Positions 35,302-44,538 are shown, counted from the first letter of the stretch. The stretch is DNA of 64,000 bases from UBA2137 sp963740205 (GCA_963740205.1 CAVUDD010000004.1:186001-250000); one strand, 5' to 3'. Numbers and translations: made by a program. The notes: generated by a model not told the origin, from the sequence alone.

Positions 35302-36618
35302 ATGGGACAAGTGATGAAATTAGATGATTTAAGAAAAGACGGATTTTTTACTGAAGAATTGAAGGATGCTGATCCTGAAATATTTGCCTCGATAGAGGGT
35401 GAATTACAACGCCAGCAAGATCAAATTGAATTAATTGCCTCTGAAAATATCGTGTCCCGCGCTGTTATGCAGGCGCAAGGTTCTGTGATGACAAATAAAT
35501 ATGCAGAAGGTTATCCGGGTAAACGTTATTACCAAGGTTGTGCGCATGTTGATGTATCAGAAAACTTGGCAATTGACCGTATCAAGAAATTGTTCGGATG
35601 TGATTTTGCAAATGTACAACCTAATTCTGGCTCGCAAGCCAACCAAGGTGTTTACACCGCATTACTTCAACCTGGCGACACAATCTTGGGAATGTCTCTT
35701 GATGCTGGTGGACACTTAACGCATGGGGCTGCGCCTAACCAGTCCGGAAAATGGTTTAATGCCATCCAATATGGCGTGAAAGAAACAGACGGTCTTATTG
35801 ATTATGAGGAAGTCGAACGCTTGGCACTTGAGCACAAACCGAAAATGGTTGTTGCAGGAGCGTCCGCTTATCCTCGTGTTATTGACTGGAAACGCTTCCG
35901 TGAGATTGCTGATAAAATCGGTGCCTATCTTTTTGTAGATGCGGCGCATTATGCAGGTCTAATTGTTGGTGGGGCCTACCCATCACCATTTCCCTACGCG
36001 GACATTGTAACATCAACAACACATAAAACATTACGCGGTCCTCGTGGTGGTATTATCCTTACCAATGACGAAAAAATTGCAAAAAAAATCAACTCTGCAA
36101 TTTTCCCTGGTATCCAAGGTGGGCCACTTGAGCATGTGATTGCTGCTAAGGCTGTTGCTTTTGGTGAAGCATTGCAACCTTCGTTTAAGACATACGCGCA
36201 AGCTATTGTAGATAATGCAAGAATTCTTGCTAACGAACTCAAGGAAGGCGGTCTGGATATCGTCTCTGGTGGAACGGATTCTCATATTGTTCTTGTTGAT
36301 TTACGTCCTGCAGGACTAACAGGTAAAGTGGTCGATTTAGCATTGGAGCATGCGGGAATAACCTGTAACAAAAACGCTGTTCCTTTTGATCCCGAAAGTC
36401 CATTTGTTACCTCTGGTATTCGCCTTGGAACACCTGCTGGTACAACTCGCGGATTTGGTGGGGATGAATGGAAAGAGATTGCATCTCTAATTCTCGAAGT
36501 AATCGAAGGCTTAAAGGCCAACGGTGCAGAGAATAATGGTGGTGTTGAATCATCTGTTAAGGCAAAAGTGAAAGCCTTGTGTGATCGTTTCCCTGTTTAC
36601 ACGGCATCAATAGGCTAA
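35302..36618 (+). CDS. glyA: Serine hydroxymethyltransferase
   Basis: A 438-residue PLP enzyme. The Schiff-base lysine lies in TSTTHKTLRGPRGG; QIELIASENIVSRAV, NKYAEGYPGKRYYQGC and THGAAPNQSGKWF are the usual folate and substrate motifs. It converts serine and THF to glycine and methylene-THF, linking to the folate genes at 16-18 kb. AGGGG precedes the ATG by ~8 nt. Head of a probable glyA-nrdR-ribE-ribB-ribH-nusB transcript. Confidence 0.96.
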   Translation: MGQVMKLDDLRKDGFFTEELKDADPEIFASIEGELQRQQDQIELIASENIVSRAVMQAQGSVMTNKYAEGYPGKRYYQGCAHVDVSENLAIDRIKKLFGCDFANVQPNSGSQANQGVYTALLQPGDTILGMSLDAGGHLTHGAAPNQSGKWFNAIQYGVKETDGLIDYEEVERLALEHKPKMVVAGASAYPRVIDWKRFREIADKIGAYLFVDAAHYAGLIVGGAYPSPFPYADIVTSTTHKTLRGPRGGIILTNDEKIAKKINSAIFPGIQGGPLEHVIAAKAVAFGEALQPSFKTYAQAIVDNARILANELKEGGLDIVSGGTDSHIVLVDLRPAGLTGKVVDLALEHAGITCNKNAVPFDPESPFVTSGIRLGTPAGTTRGFGGDEWKEIASLILEVIEGLKANGAENNGGVESSVKAKVKALCDRFPVYTASIG

Positions 36619-36624
36619 TTAATT

Positions 36625-37104
36625 ATGCGTTGTCCTTTTTGCGGAAATGAAGAAAGTCAGGTCAAGGACTCGCGTCCTACAGAGGACTATTCTGCCATTC
36701 GTCGCCGTCGCGCTTGTCCATCTTGTGGGGCGCGTTTTACAACGTTTGAGCGCGTGCAGCTTCGTGACCTAATTGTCCTAAAATCTGGCGATAAAAAGGA
36801 AGTCTTTGACCGAGAAAAGCTTTTGCGTTCAATGACGATTGCCTTAGGAAAACGCCCTGTCACCGAAGAACAAATCGAGCGCGCAGCAAATGGCGTAGTG
36901 CGCCAGCTTGAATCATTGGGCGAGCCTGAGATTCAGGCAAGAACAATTGGCGGATACGTTATGAAGGCTCTCGCTAATCTGGATGCTGTTGCCTATATTC
37001 GTTATGCATCAGTCTATAAGGACTTTAGAAAGCCCGATGATTTCAATGAGTTTTTGGAAGAATTAAACACTCTTCAAGCGCGCCCTACCAAAAAAGCCTC
37101 GTAA
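36625..37104 (+). CDS. nrdR: Transcriptional repressor NrdR
   Basis: A 159-residue NrdR. The N-terminal zinc ribbon (MRCPFCGN, RACPSCGARFTTFER) is followed by the ATP-cone domain (VLKSGDKKEVFDREKLLRSM). It represses ribonucleotide reductase genes in response to dATP/ATP by binding NrdR boxes. Six nt after glyA. Usually followed by ribD in proteobacteria; here ribE comes next. Confidence 0.96.
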   Translation: MRCPFCGNEESQVKDSRPTEDYSAIRRRRACPSCGARFTTFERVQLRDLIVLKSGDKKEVFDREKLLRSMTIALGKRPVTEEQIERAANGVVRQLESLGEPEIQARTIGGYVMKALANLDAVAYIRYASVYKDFRKPDDFNEFLEELNTLQARPTKKAS

Positions 37105-37155
37105 TCCTTTACGAATGCCTTGATATATCGCGTGAGATAAGCCATATATTTGCTC

Positions 37156-37752
37156 ATGTTTACTGGGATTGTCAGAGATACAGGCACAATTAAGAAGCTT
37201 GAGCGTAACGGCGATGATATTCGCTTAACGATTGAGACGTCTTTGCCACCTGAGTCCCGCACGTTGGGAGCTTCCATTTTATGTTCGGGGATTTGTCTTA
37301 CTGTTACCGCGTTTGATGATGCTTCTTTTACCGTTGATGTTTCTTCTGAGACAGTCTCAAAGACTAATATTGCTAATTGGAAAGAGGGAGGACACATCAA
37401 CCTTGAGCCTTCCTTGAGATTGGGTGATGAGCTTGGGGGGCATTTGGTGTTTGGTCATGTCGATGCGCAGGCAAGTTTGATTGAGAAGCACGAAGATGGT
37501 GATAGCTGGCGTATGACATTTGAAGTGCCTAGCGATCTTGCAAATTACTTTGCCTCTAAAGGATCAGTCTCTCTGGATGGAATATCTCTGACGATTAACG
37601 AAGTTGAGGGTAATCGTTTTGGCGTGTGTATCATTCCTCATACATGGGAGCACACAACTTTATCAGAGCGCGAAATCGGTGATAAAATTAACCTCGAAAT
37701 TGATATGTTGGCGCGTTATGTATCAAGAATGTTAGAGGGGCGCGCGGCATGA
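37156..37752 (+). CDS. ribE: Riboflavin synthase alpha subunit
   Basis: A 198-residue enzyme beginning MFTGIVRDTG. It contains two lumazine-binding repeats: LGASILCSGICLTVT in the first and GSVSLDGISLTINEV in the second. It dismutates dimethylribityllumazine to riboflavin. I use the ATG at 37156; a TTG two codons earlier is less likely. Its end overlaps ribB by 4 nt (ATGA). Confidence 0.95.
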   Translation: MFTGIVRDTGTIKKLERNGDDIRLTIETSLPPESRTLGASILCSGICLTVTAFDDASFTVDVSSETVSKTNIANWKEGGHINLEPSLRLGDELGGHLVFGHVDAQASLIEKHEDGDSWRMTFEVPSDLANYFASKGSVSLDGISLTINEVEGNRFGVCIIPHTWEHTTLSEREIGDKINLEIDMLARYVSRMLEGRAA

Positions 37753-38390
37753 ATTTAACTTTAGCTAGTCAAACCGAGGTTGTGTTCTCTTCTATTGAAG
37801 ATGTTGTTGCCGATTTGAAAATGGGAAGGGCGATTATCCTTGTTGATGATGAAACCCGAGAGAATGAAGGCGATATAGTTATAGCTGCTGATTATATTAC
37901 ACCAGAGGCCATCACTTTTATGGTAAGGAAAGCAGGTGGTCTTGTGTGTCTCGCGTTGGATCACGATAAAGTGCAATCCCTTGAATTAGGTCTTCAGCCA
38001 CAAAGGCACCTTAATGATAATCAAGCACGTTTCACAGTATCAATTGAAGCGCGCGAGGGTGTGACTACAGGTGTAAGTGCCTCGGACAGAGCGCATACAA
38101 TTTTGACTGCTGTGAATAATGCAACAACTGCAAGTGATATTGCGACGCCTGGTCATGTTTTTCCACTGATGGCGAATGAAGGTGGTTTAAAGGCGCGCCA
38201 GGGTCATACGGAGGCCTCCATTGAGCTTGCGAGATTGGCAGGATGTACACCAGCCGCAGTTATTTGTGAAATAATACGAGAAGATGGCGAAATGGCACGC
38301 GGTGAAGATTTGCAAAAATTTGCGACCGTGCATAATCTCAAAATTGCGCGTATTGATAGTCTTGTCTCATATATAGGAGAAAATTTATGA
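37749..38390 (+). CDS. ribB: 3,4-dihydroxy-2-butanone 4-phosphate synthase
   Basis: A 213-residue DHBP synthase with the signature VDDETRENEGDI, FMVRKAGGLVCLAL and RQGHTEASIELARLAG. It makes the four-carbon unit of riboflavin from ribulose 5-phosphate. Many alphaproteobacteria have a bifunctional RibBA; here the GTP cyclohydrolase II half is absent. Overlapping ATGA junctions on both sides (ribE and ribH) indicate translational coupling. Confidence 0.95.
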   Translation: MNLTLASQTEVVFSSIEDVVADLKMGRAIILVDDETRENEGDIVIAADYITPEAITFMVRKAGGLVCLALDHDKVQSLELGLQPQRHLNDNQARFTVSIEAREGVTTGVSASDRAHTILTAVNNATTASDIATPGHVFPLMANEGGLKARQGHTEASIELARLAGCTPAAVICEIIREDGEMARGEDLQKFATVHNLKIARIDSLVSYIGENL

Positions 38391-38860
38391 AGGACGAAAA
38401 GAGTAAAGAAGACATTAGTCACGATGTTTCTGGTTCAAAATTTCTGCTTGTGAAATCTGCCTATCGCCAAGAGGTCATAGACCAGTTGCAAGAGGGTGCC
38501 GTTGAGGCACTTGAAGAATATGGCGCGACTTTTGAGACCGTCGAGGTTCATGGTTCTCTTGAAATTCCTGCTGTTATTTCATTGGCTGAAAAATCAGGTA
38601 AGAATTATGATGGTTATATTGCTTTGGGCTGTATTTTAAAGGGCGAAACCATACATGATGAGGTTATAGCCTATACAGTTTACGAAAAAATTCAGGATAT
38701 GGTGATTGATCGTGATTTGGCGATTGGTTGCGGAGTTTTGACCGTGAATACTTTGGAACAAGCCGTTGAGCGAGCAGATCCAAAGCAAGAGAACCGTGGC
38801 CGTGAGGCAGCGCTCGCTGCCTTGCAAATCGTTGCTGTAAAACAATTTTTGAAAGCATAA
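38387..38860 (+). CDS. ribH: 6,7-dimethyl-8-ribityllumazine synthase
   Basis: A 157-residue lumazine synthase with VHGSLEIPAVI, YIALGCILKGETIHDEVI and GVLTVNTLEQAVERAD. It condenses the RibB product with the pyrimidine precursor and supplies RibE. The N-terminal ~20 residues are charged and poorly conserved. nusB follows after 5 nt. Confidence 0.95.
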   Translation: MKDEKSKEDISHDVSGSKFLLVKSAYRQEVIDQLQEGAVEALEEYGATFETVEVHGSLEIPAVISLAEKSGKNYDGYIALGCILKGETIHDEVIAYTVYEKIQDMVIDRDLAIGCGVLTVNTLEQAVERADPKQENRGREAALAALQIVAVKQFLKA

Positions 38861-38865
38861 GTTGA

Positions 38866-39330
38866 ATGCCTAATCCATCCCAGAAGCCATCAGCCACTGC
38901 CAAAAAAATATCTGCGCGCTTACACGCAGTGCAAGCTGTTTATCAAATGGCTATGAATGAGCAAAAAGCCAAAGAAACAACACGTGAATATCTTGCGCAC
39001 AGGGCGGGTATGACGATTGATGATGAAACATATGTCATGCCAGATGGCGCATTGTTTAAGTCAATTGTTAAGGGTGTTGAGGAAAAACAGGAAGAATTAG
39101 CAACTACTCTTGCATCATTTCTTACCAAAGATGACAAATCCGTTAGGAAAATGGAAACACTGCTTAAATCTACAATTTTATGTGGCCTATATGAGTTAAT
39201 GATGCATCAAGAGATCGATACAGCAATAATTCTTAATGATTACATAGAGATAGCCGCAAGTTTTTATGACGAAAAAGCCAAGGCAATTGTTAACGCTATT
39301 TTGGACAATGCTGCAAAGGCATATCGCTAG
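38866..39330 (+). CDS. nusB: Transcription antitermination factor NusB
   Basis: A 154-residue all-helical protein. The N-terminus ISARLHAVQAVYQMAMNE carries the RNA-binding arginine-rich start. The C-terminal half has TILCGLYELM, TAIILNDYIEIAASF and FVNAIL-like KAIVNAILDNAAK. NusB with NusE binds boxA in rRNA antitermination. The ribH-nusB pairing is conserved widely. Confidence 0.93.
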   Translation: MPNPSQKPSATAKKISARLHAVQAVYQMAMNEQKAKETTREYLAHRAGMTIDDETYVMPDGALFKSIVKGVEEKQEELATTLASFLTKDDKSVRKMETLLKSTILCGLYELMMHQEIDTAIILNDYIEIAASFYDEKAKAIVNAILDNAAKAYR

Positions 39331-39458
39331 AAACCCATATAAACTGCGGTTTAGCAAACTATATACAATTTTATATAATCGTTACCTGATATTAATATTT
39401 AACTGACATACTTATGAGTAGGTTGGGATAAATACATATATAACGAAAAATAATAATT

Positions 39459-39920
39459 ATGAAAAAGTTTATGATTTTGGTGGCAATCTTGCTTGTTTGT
39501 GGGGGAAGCATTGGAGCTTATTTTTACTTCGGTAATTCTGCAGTAGCTTCTATACCGGAAGGCGAGGCTGGTGATATGGCAGAACTAGAGTCGCATGAAA
39601 CTCTTCATTTCGTCGAATTGTCTCCGTTACTTTTGCCAATTGTTGACAATAATGGCGTGTCACAGGTTGTCTCATTGGTTATATCGCTTGAGGTAAATAG
39701 CGAAGAGTCTAGAGAGATGGTGGAAAAACTATCGCCACGCTTAACAGATGCCTACATCCATGATCTTTATGGGGTCTTAAATTACAAAGCAGCGCTTCAA
39801 GGTGGAGTGGTTCAGGTCAGTGAAGTCAAACGCAGGTTAAACATGATAACGACCAAGGTTATTGGAGAAGACGTTATCAATGATGTCCTTTTACAAGTAG
39901 TTTCGCAAAGACGCGTCTAG
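39459..39920 (+). CDS. fliL: FliL-like flagellar basal body-associated protein
   Basis: A 153-residue protein with one N-terminal transmembrane helix (residues ~5-25) and a periplasmic domain whose pattern (FVELSPLLLPIVDN, VSLVISLEV, SPRLTDAYIHDLYGVL, RRLNMITTKVIGEDVINDVL) fits FliL. FliL rings surround the stator and affect motor torque, which fits the presence of motAB at 24-26 kb. It is monocistronic, with an intrinsic terminator just after it. Confidence 0.75.
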   Translation: MKKFMILVAILLVCGGSIGAYFYFGNSAVASIPEGEAGDMAELESHETLHFVELSPLLLPIVDNNGVSQVVSLVISLEVNSEESREMVEKLSPRLTDAYIHDLYGVLNYKAALQGGVVQVSEVKRRLNMITTKVIGEDVINDVLLQVVSQRRV

Positions 39921-39946
39921 AATCTCTTTAAAATGAATATTTCTGA

Positions 39947-39970
39947 AGCCCTCATCGCGAGGGCTTTTTT
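39947..39970 (+). terminator. Intrinsic terminator after fliL
   Basis: AGCCCTC (39947-39953), loop ATCGC, GAGGGCT (39959-39965), then a T run. Confidence 0.85.
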
Positions 39971-40014
39971 GTGGTTATCAACAAAACTTATCCTCACCAA
40001 TCAACTTGAGTTCC

Positions 40015-40044
40015 ATGCACCTGTCTTGTCAGGTGCATTTTTTT
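40015..40044 (+). terminator. Second hairpin with T tract before hppA
   Basis: ATGCACCTG (40015-40023), loop TCTTGT, CAGGTGCAT (40030-40038), then TTTTTT. A strong terminator in the fliL-hppA gap. It could be a tandem terminator, or a short unannotated transcript may end here. Confidence 0.75.
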
Positions 40045-40118
40045 GTGTATTCTTTTTGAGTTTACTTTTATCTATATGATTTAATTACAAATTTAACTAT
40101 GAAAGAAAGTTTAAAGCT

Positions 40119-42236
40119 ATGGAAGTCATTGAAATATATTTTCTGATTGCCTGCTGTGTTGGTATTGCTCTTGGTTACGGGCAGCTGGCTGGTCGTCGTA
40201 TTATGGCGCTGAATGCAGGTAACAAAAAGATGCAGGAAATTGCCGAAGCTATTCAAGAGGGTGCAAAAGCCTATTTGAACAGACAGTACAAGGCGATTGC
40301 TATTGTGGGTATCGTTGTTGCTGGTGGGCTTGGTTATTTGCTTGGTTGGCACGTTGCTGGTGGTTTTGCCATTGGTGCGGTTCTATCAGGTTTGGCTGGT
40401 CAAATTGGTATGCGTGTATCCGTTAAGGCTAACGTTAGAACAACACAGGCTGCCAAGAAAAGTCTTGCGGCGGCTCTTGATGTTGCATTCAAATCAGGTG
40501 CTGTGACAGGTATGCTTGTTGTCGGTCTTGGTCTTGCTGGCGTTGCTGGATACTACTATTACCTTGTAGAACACACAGCCTTTGATCAACGCCAAGTTCT
40601 TGAAGGACTTATTGGTCTTGGTTTCGGTGCGTCTCTTATCTCAATTTTTGCACGTCTTGGCGGTGGTATCTTTACAAAAGGTGCTGACGTTGGTGCGGAT
40701 TTGGTTGGTAAGGTTGAAGCTGGTATTCCAGAAGATGACCCAAGAAACCCTGCTGTGATTGCCGATAACGTTGGTGACAACGTTGGTGATTGTGCTGGTA
40801 TGGCTGCTGATTTGTTTGAAACATATGCCGTGACAGTTGTTGCGACAATGTTGATTGCATCATCTGTCTTTGCGGCTGGTCTTGTTACAACAGACATGAT
40901 GCTCTTGCCACTTGTCATTGGTGCCTTGTGTATCCTTGGCTCAGTTGCGGGAACATTCTTTGTGAAGCTCGGTAAATCAAAATCAGTTATTGGTGCGCTT
41001 TATAAGGGCTTTATCGGTTCTGCCGTTATCTCTTTTGCACTGATTAGTGGCTTTATGTACTACAAGCTTGGATTTGATACTGAATTGGCACTTGCTGCTG
41101 GTGGTGTCATGACAGTCAAAAGTCTTTGGATTTGTTCAATTGTTGGTCTTGTGGTTACAGGTCTTATTGTTTGGATTACAGAATACTATACAGGTACAAA
41201 TTACCGTCCTGTTCGTTCTGTTGCCAAGGCTTCTGAGACTGGTCACGGTACAAACGTCATTCAGGGTCTTGCGATTTCGATGGAATCGACTGCCCTTCCA
41301 GTGATTGTTATCTGTGGCGGTATCTATGCTGCATTTACCTATGGTGGTCTTTATGGGATTGCGATCTCTGCAACGACAATGCTCTCTCTTGCGGGTATGG
41401 TTGTGGCACTGGATGCGTTTGGTCCTGTGACAGATAACGCTGGTGGTATTGCCGAGATGGCTGAGTTGCCAGAGAAGGTTCGCAAAACAACAGATACACT
41501 TGATGCTGTTGGAAACACAACCAAGGCTGTGACCAAAGGTTACGCAATTGGTTCTGCTGGTCTTGCGGCTCTTGTTCTGTTTGCTGCCTACACAGAGGAA
41601 ATCAAACATTATCTGCCACAATTTGCGGATATCGAGTTCCGTTTGACCGACCCTTATGTTGTGATTGGTTTGTTTATGGGTGGGTTGTTACCTTACCTGT
41701 TCGCAGCCATGTCCATGACAGCGGTTGGTCGTGCAGCGGCAAGTGTTGTGATTGAAGTGCGTCGTCAGTTCAAGGAAATCAAAGGCATTATGACTGGTAA
41801 AGGTAAGCCTGAATATGGTCGTGCTGTTGATCTTTTGACACAGGCTGCCATTAAGGAAATGATATTGCCGTCACTTCTTCCTATCGTTGCTCCAATCGTA
41901 TTATTTGGTGCTGTGTGGGGACTTGCTGGTCTTGAACCTGCGTTCCAAGCACTTGGCGCGATGCTTCTGGGTACAATCGTAACAGGTCTATTTGTTGCGA
42001 TATCCATGACCTCTGGTGGAGGTGCATGGGATAATGCCAAGAAGTTCATTGAGGACGGTAATCACGGTGGTAAAGGTTCAGACGCTCACCACGCGGCTGT
42101 AACTGGTGATACAGTTGGTGATCCTTACAAGGATACAGCAGGCCCAGCTGTGAACCCACTTATCAAGATTGCAAACATTGTTGCCATTCTATTGGTTGCC
42201 GTTGTTGCCAAATACTTGAACGGTGAATTGTTCTAG
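40119..42236 (+). CDS. hppA: K+-independent H+-translocating pyrophosphatase
   Basis: A 705-residue membrane pyrophosphatase with ~16 transmembrane helices. The substrate-site motifs are GGGIFTKGADVGADLVGK, EDDPRNPAVIADNVGDNVGD and, near the C-terminus, SDAHHAAVTGDTVGDPYKDT. The segment GNTTKAVTKGYAIGSAG, with Lys after GNTT, marks the K+-independent, H+-pumping subfamily. It couples PPi hydrolysis to proton export. It forms a single transcription unit with its own terminator. Confidence 0.96.
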   Translation: MEVIEIYFLIACCVGIALGYGQLAGRRIMALNAGNKKMQEIAEAIQEGAKAYLNRQYKAIAIVGIVVAGGLGYLLGWHVAGGFAIGAVLSGLAGQIGMRVSVKANVRTTQAAKKSLAAALDVAFKSGAVTGMLVVGLGLAGVAGYYYYLVEHTAFDQRQVLEGLIGLGFGASLISIFARLGGGIFTKGADVGADLVGKVEAGIPEDDPRNPAVIADNVGDNVGDCAGMAADLFETYAVTVVATMLIASSVFAAGLVTTDMMLLPLVIGALCILGSVAGTFFVKLGKSKSVIGALYKGFIGSAVISFALISGFMYYKLGFDTELALAAGGVMTVKSLWICSIVGLVVTGLIVWITEYYTGTNYRPVRSVAKASETGHGTNVIQGLAISMESTALPVIVICGGIYAAFTYGGLYGIAISATTMLSLAGMVVALDAFGPVTDNAGGIAEMAELPEKVRKTTDTLDAVGNTTKAVTKGYAIGSAGLAALVLFAAYTEEIKHYLPQFADIEFRLTDPYVVIGLFMGGLLPYLFAAMSMTAVGRAAASVVIEVRRQFKEIKGIMTGKGKPEYGRAVDLLTQAAIKEMILPSLLPIVAPIVLFGAVWGLAGLEPAFQALGAMLLGTIVTGLFVAISMTSGGGAWDNAKKFIEDGNHGGKGSDAHHAAVTGDTVGDPYKDTAGPAVNPLIKIANIVAILLVAVVAKYLNGELF

Positions 42237-42264
42237 GAATTCTCTACTATTCGAATAAATAAAA

Positions 42265-42290
42265 AGCCCTGCAATTGCGGGGCTTTTTTA
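42265..42290 (+). terminator. Intrinsic terminator after hppA
   Basis: AGCCCTGC (42265-42272), loop AATT, GCGGGGCT (42277-42284) with one internal mismatch, followed by TTTTTT. Confidence 0.85.
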
Positions 42291-42344
42291 TTGACATAAA
42301 ATTATTTTCTGCTAGTTTACATAAAAATTATAAAGGAGTTCATT

Positions 42345-42611
42345 ATGAAAAAAGGTTGTTTGGGAATAAATTGTTAGCTGGGGTAGCTCTTACTTCATGC
42401 GCACAAAATGGGGCAGAATCCGATGGGTCAAGCCAAATGCATGAAGTGAATCAAAGAACACCACATATTGAGGCGGACTACATGATAAGATTTGGTGGGC
42501 AAAAATTAAGTATCGTGGAGTTTACGACCTGTAAGTGACCCTGATACTATTTGTGTCGCAAGTTGGCAAACGGATTCAATGGAATGCTTTAAAGCACCAA
42601 AAGCGAATTAA
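42345..42611 (+). pseudogene. Small lipoprotein gene with frameshifts
   Basis: AAAGGAG precedes ATGAAAAAAGG. With one more A in that run the frame reads KRLFGNKLLAGVALTSCAQ, a lipoprotein signal peptide with lipobox LTSC, and continues to ~42535. A further frame then gives a plausible end, SDPDTICVASWQTDSMECFK, stopping at 42611. The intact protein would be ~88 residues. Two indels are needed, so decay or sequencing error is likely. It sits between the hppA terminator and the 3' end of bamE, which it touches. Confidence 0.55.
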
Positions 42612-43078
42612 AGATCTGTAGCTGAACCACCGCCACCTGGTCTGTTGAAACGACCAAGGTTACCCAGCAATTCTTGCGCGATGGAAGGGTCATTGCCACC
42701 CGTTCTGGTTATGTCGTCGGATAGGGGGATATCCATGCGATCTTGGTCAACTTCCATAATGGTTTGAACAGTTTCGAATTCCTTATCGTACTTCACGAGA
42801 ACCACGCGCTCATCAACAACCTCTGGGTCAAAGATACCGACCTTTTTGGTCTTTTGTCCCAGATAAAACCACACAGTCTCATCAAATGGAGAGACAGTGG
42901 TGGGGGAGCCCAATTTCTTAATTACATCAGAGCGAGTATCCACACCCTCTGTGACCTGCATAATTTGGTGATCCTGTAGAAAGTTTCCACGGGTCTTCAA
43001 CACAGGCGAACAGGCAGTTACCGTGGCAACACAGACTGTTGCTAACAGGGCAATGCGTAGGGGTTTGAATGCAGTCAT
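42608..43078 (-). CDS. bamE: Outer-membrane assembly lipoprotein BamE (SmpA/OmlA)
   Basis: A 156-residue lipoprotein. The lipobox VTACSP follows a signal peptide that starts at the ATG at 43078, preceded by GAGAG; an upstream in-frame ATG at 43246 has no support. The BamE fold is visible in QVTEGVDTRSDVIKKLGSPT and ETVWFYLGQKTKK. BamE helps the Bam complex insert outer-membrane proteins. It is divergent from the cytochrome bc1 chaperone gene, a common alphaproteobacterial arrangement. Confidence 0.92.
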   Translation of the reverse strand: MTAFKPLRIALLATVCVATVTACSPVLKTRGNFLQDHQIMQVTEGVDTRSDVIKKLGSPTTVSPFDETVWFYLGQKTKKVGIFDPEVVDERVVLVKYDKEFETVQTIMEVDQDRMDIPLSDDITRTGGNDPSIAQELLGNLGRFNRPGGGGSATDL

Positions 43079-43186
43079 AAGTTTTCTCTCATGTGTATTT
43101 ATCTTGCGAACCAAAATTCTATCTATTAGATATAGAGCATTCACATATACAAGTAAATTAACGTCAAATAAGTTTAAGGATTTGTA

Positions 43187-43678
43187 ATGTATCAGTGGTT
43201 GAAAGCAAGGCAAAATGTTAAGTCGCAAGCCAAAAGTCTGTATCATCAGGCCGTGACAACATCCCGCACACCAGAGTTTTATAACGATTTTGGAGTGCCA
43301 GATACATTTGATGGCCGCTTTGAAATGTTATGTATTCACGTGACATTGACCATGCGTCATCTTGATAATGACAAAACAGAACAAGCCTTATTTGATGTGA
43401 TGTTCCGCGATATGGACAGATCCCTTCGTGAGGCGGGAGTAGGTGATTTGGGCGTCCCCAAGCATATGAAACGTATGATGAAGGCATTCAAAGGGCGTTA
43501 TTTCTATTACGGGCAAGCCTTGGATGATAATGACAAAGAAGAACTAAAGTTAGTCTTGCGGCGTAACGCTTATGGAACGCTTGATGATGTGAATGCAAAG
43601 AAGTTGGATGCCTTGGCAGAGTACATGATGGGCGCGGATAAGGCTGATAATTTGCAGGAGTTGAAATATGCCTCTTGA
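43187..43678 (+). CDS. Ubiquinol-cytochrome c chaperone (Cbp3-like)
   Basis: A 163-residue protein of the CBP3 family: FYNDFGVPDTFDGRFEMLCI, LFDVMFRDMDRSLREAGVGD and MKRMMKAFKGRYFYYGQAL. The family assists assembly of cytochrome b/bc1 complex. Its end overlaps the DUF177 gene by 11 nt. Confidence 0.9.
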   Translation: MYQWLKARQNVKSQAKSLYHQAVTTSRTPEFYNDFGVPDTFDGRFEMLCIHVTLTMRHLDNDKTEQALFDVMFRDMDRSLREAGVGDLGVPKHMKRMMKAFKGRYFYYGQALDDNDKEELKLVLRRNAYGTLDDVNAKKLDALAEYMMGADKADNLQELKYAS

Positions 43679-44246
43679 TAAAAATCCATGGGTTTACCTA
43701 TTTGATACACGTAAGATGAATGAAACCTCGAAGGTTGAGGCAGAAGCCTCAGACGATATTCGAGAAAAACTGGCAAAACATCTTGATGTTGATGCAGTTG
43801 ACTCTGTGAAAGCCAAATTTTTATTGTCTCAACCTAAGGGCAGCCATGCTGTAAAAGTAGAGGGCACAGTTAAGGCAAGATTGAAACAAACCTGTGTTAT
43901 TACGCTCGAGCCTCTACGTGTGAACATAAAAGAGGATTTTGAGGCTTATTACGCTGATTACTCTCAGGCGACACCCTTTGCTAAGGCCAAAAAGAATCTG
44001 TATTCAAAATACGGCATGGATGAAATTCCTATTATGGAAGAAGACGAGGAACCAGAGCCTATGAAGGATGGTAAGATTGATTTGGGTGAGTTGGCAATGC
44101 AGTATTTGTCGCTGGCAATCAATCCCTATCCTCATAAAGAGGGGCTTCCAGAAGAGGAAAAGGTTATAACGGTTGGAAAGTCTGACGATGAGACTTACAA
44201 AAATCCATTCGAGGCATTGAGGGATTTGCAAAATAACACGAAATAA
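43668..44246 (+). CDS. DUF177/YceD family protein
   Basis: A 192-residue DUF177 protein. The core VEGTVKARLKQTCVITLEP matches the conserved region (normally with Cys near the end of the strand), followed by an acidic segment and LGELAMQYLSLAINPYPH. YceD/DUF177 is linked to 23S rRNA/large-subunit metabolism and is classically next to rpmF, as here. Confidence 0.9.
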   Translation: MPLDKNPWVYLFDTRKMNETSKVEAEASDDIREKLAKHLDVDAVDSVKAKFLLSQPKGSHAVKVEGTVKARLKQTCVITLEPLRVNIKEDFEAYYADYSQATPFAKAKKNLYSKYGMDEIPIMEEDEEPEPMKDGKIDLGELAMQYLSLAINPYPHKEGLPEEEKVITVGKSDDETYKNPFEALRDLQNNTK

Positions 44247-44333
44247 ATTGAGGCGTTTTTCCTTGCATCTGTTGTGATTTTTAGTTATCACTCACCACTT
44301 GTTAAGAAAGACACACAAAACAGGATAAAGATT

Positions 44334-44513
44334 ATGGCTGTTCCAAAGAGAAAAACCACCCCATCGCGTCGTAACAACCGTCGCGCACATGACAGTTTAA
44401 CAATTGTGAACTGGGTTGAAGATGCAAATACAGGCGAACCAAAGCGCCGTCACCATATCGACATGAAAACTGGTATGTACAAAGGCAAGCAGATTCTCAA
44501 GGTTGAGGACTAG
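44334..44513 (+). CDS. rpmF: 50S ribosomal protein L32
   Basis: A 59-residue L32: MAVPKRKTTPSRRNNRRAHD, then the C-terminal HHIDMKTGMYKGKQIL. AGGATAAAG precedes the ATG at 44334; an upstream in-frame ATG at 44274 is not conserved. No CxxC zinc motif, as usual for proteobacterial L32 of this type. A terminator follows, separating it from plsX. Confidence 0.95.
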   Translation: MAVPKRKTTPSRRNNRRAHDSLTIVNWVEDANTGEPKRRHHIDMKTGMYKGKQILKVED

Positions 44514-44538
44514 GTTTTACCGCTGTTTATATTTTTAT

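Noticed and set aside
37105..37155. FMN riboswitch before ribE
   Set aside because: The gap is only ~50 nt and lacks the conserved RFN element sequences.
40500..41621. Long open frames opposite hppA
   Set aside because: Composition follows the codon pattern of hppA; no start signals or recognisable protein.
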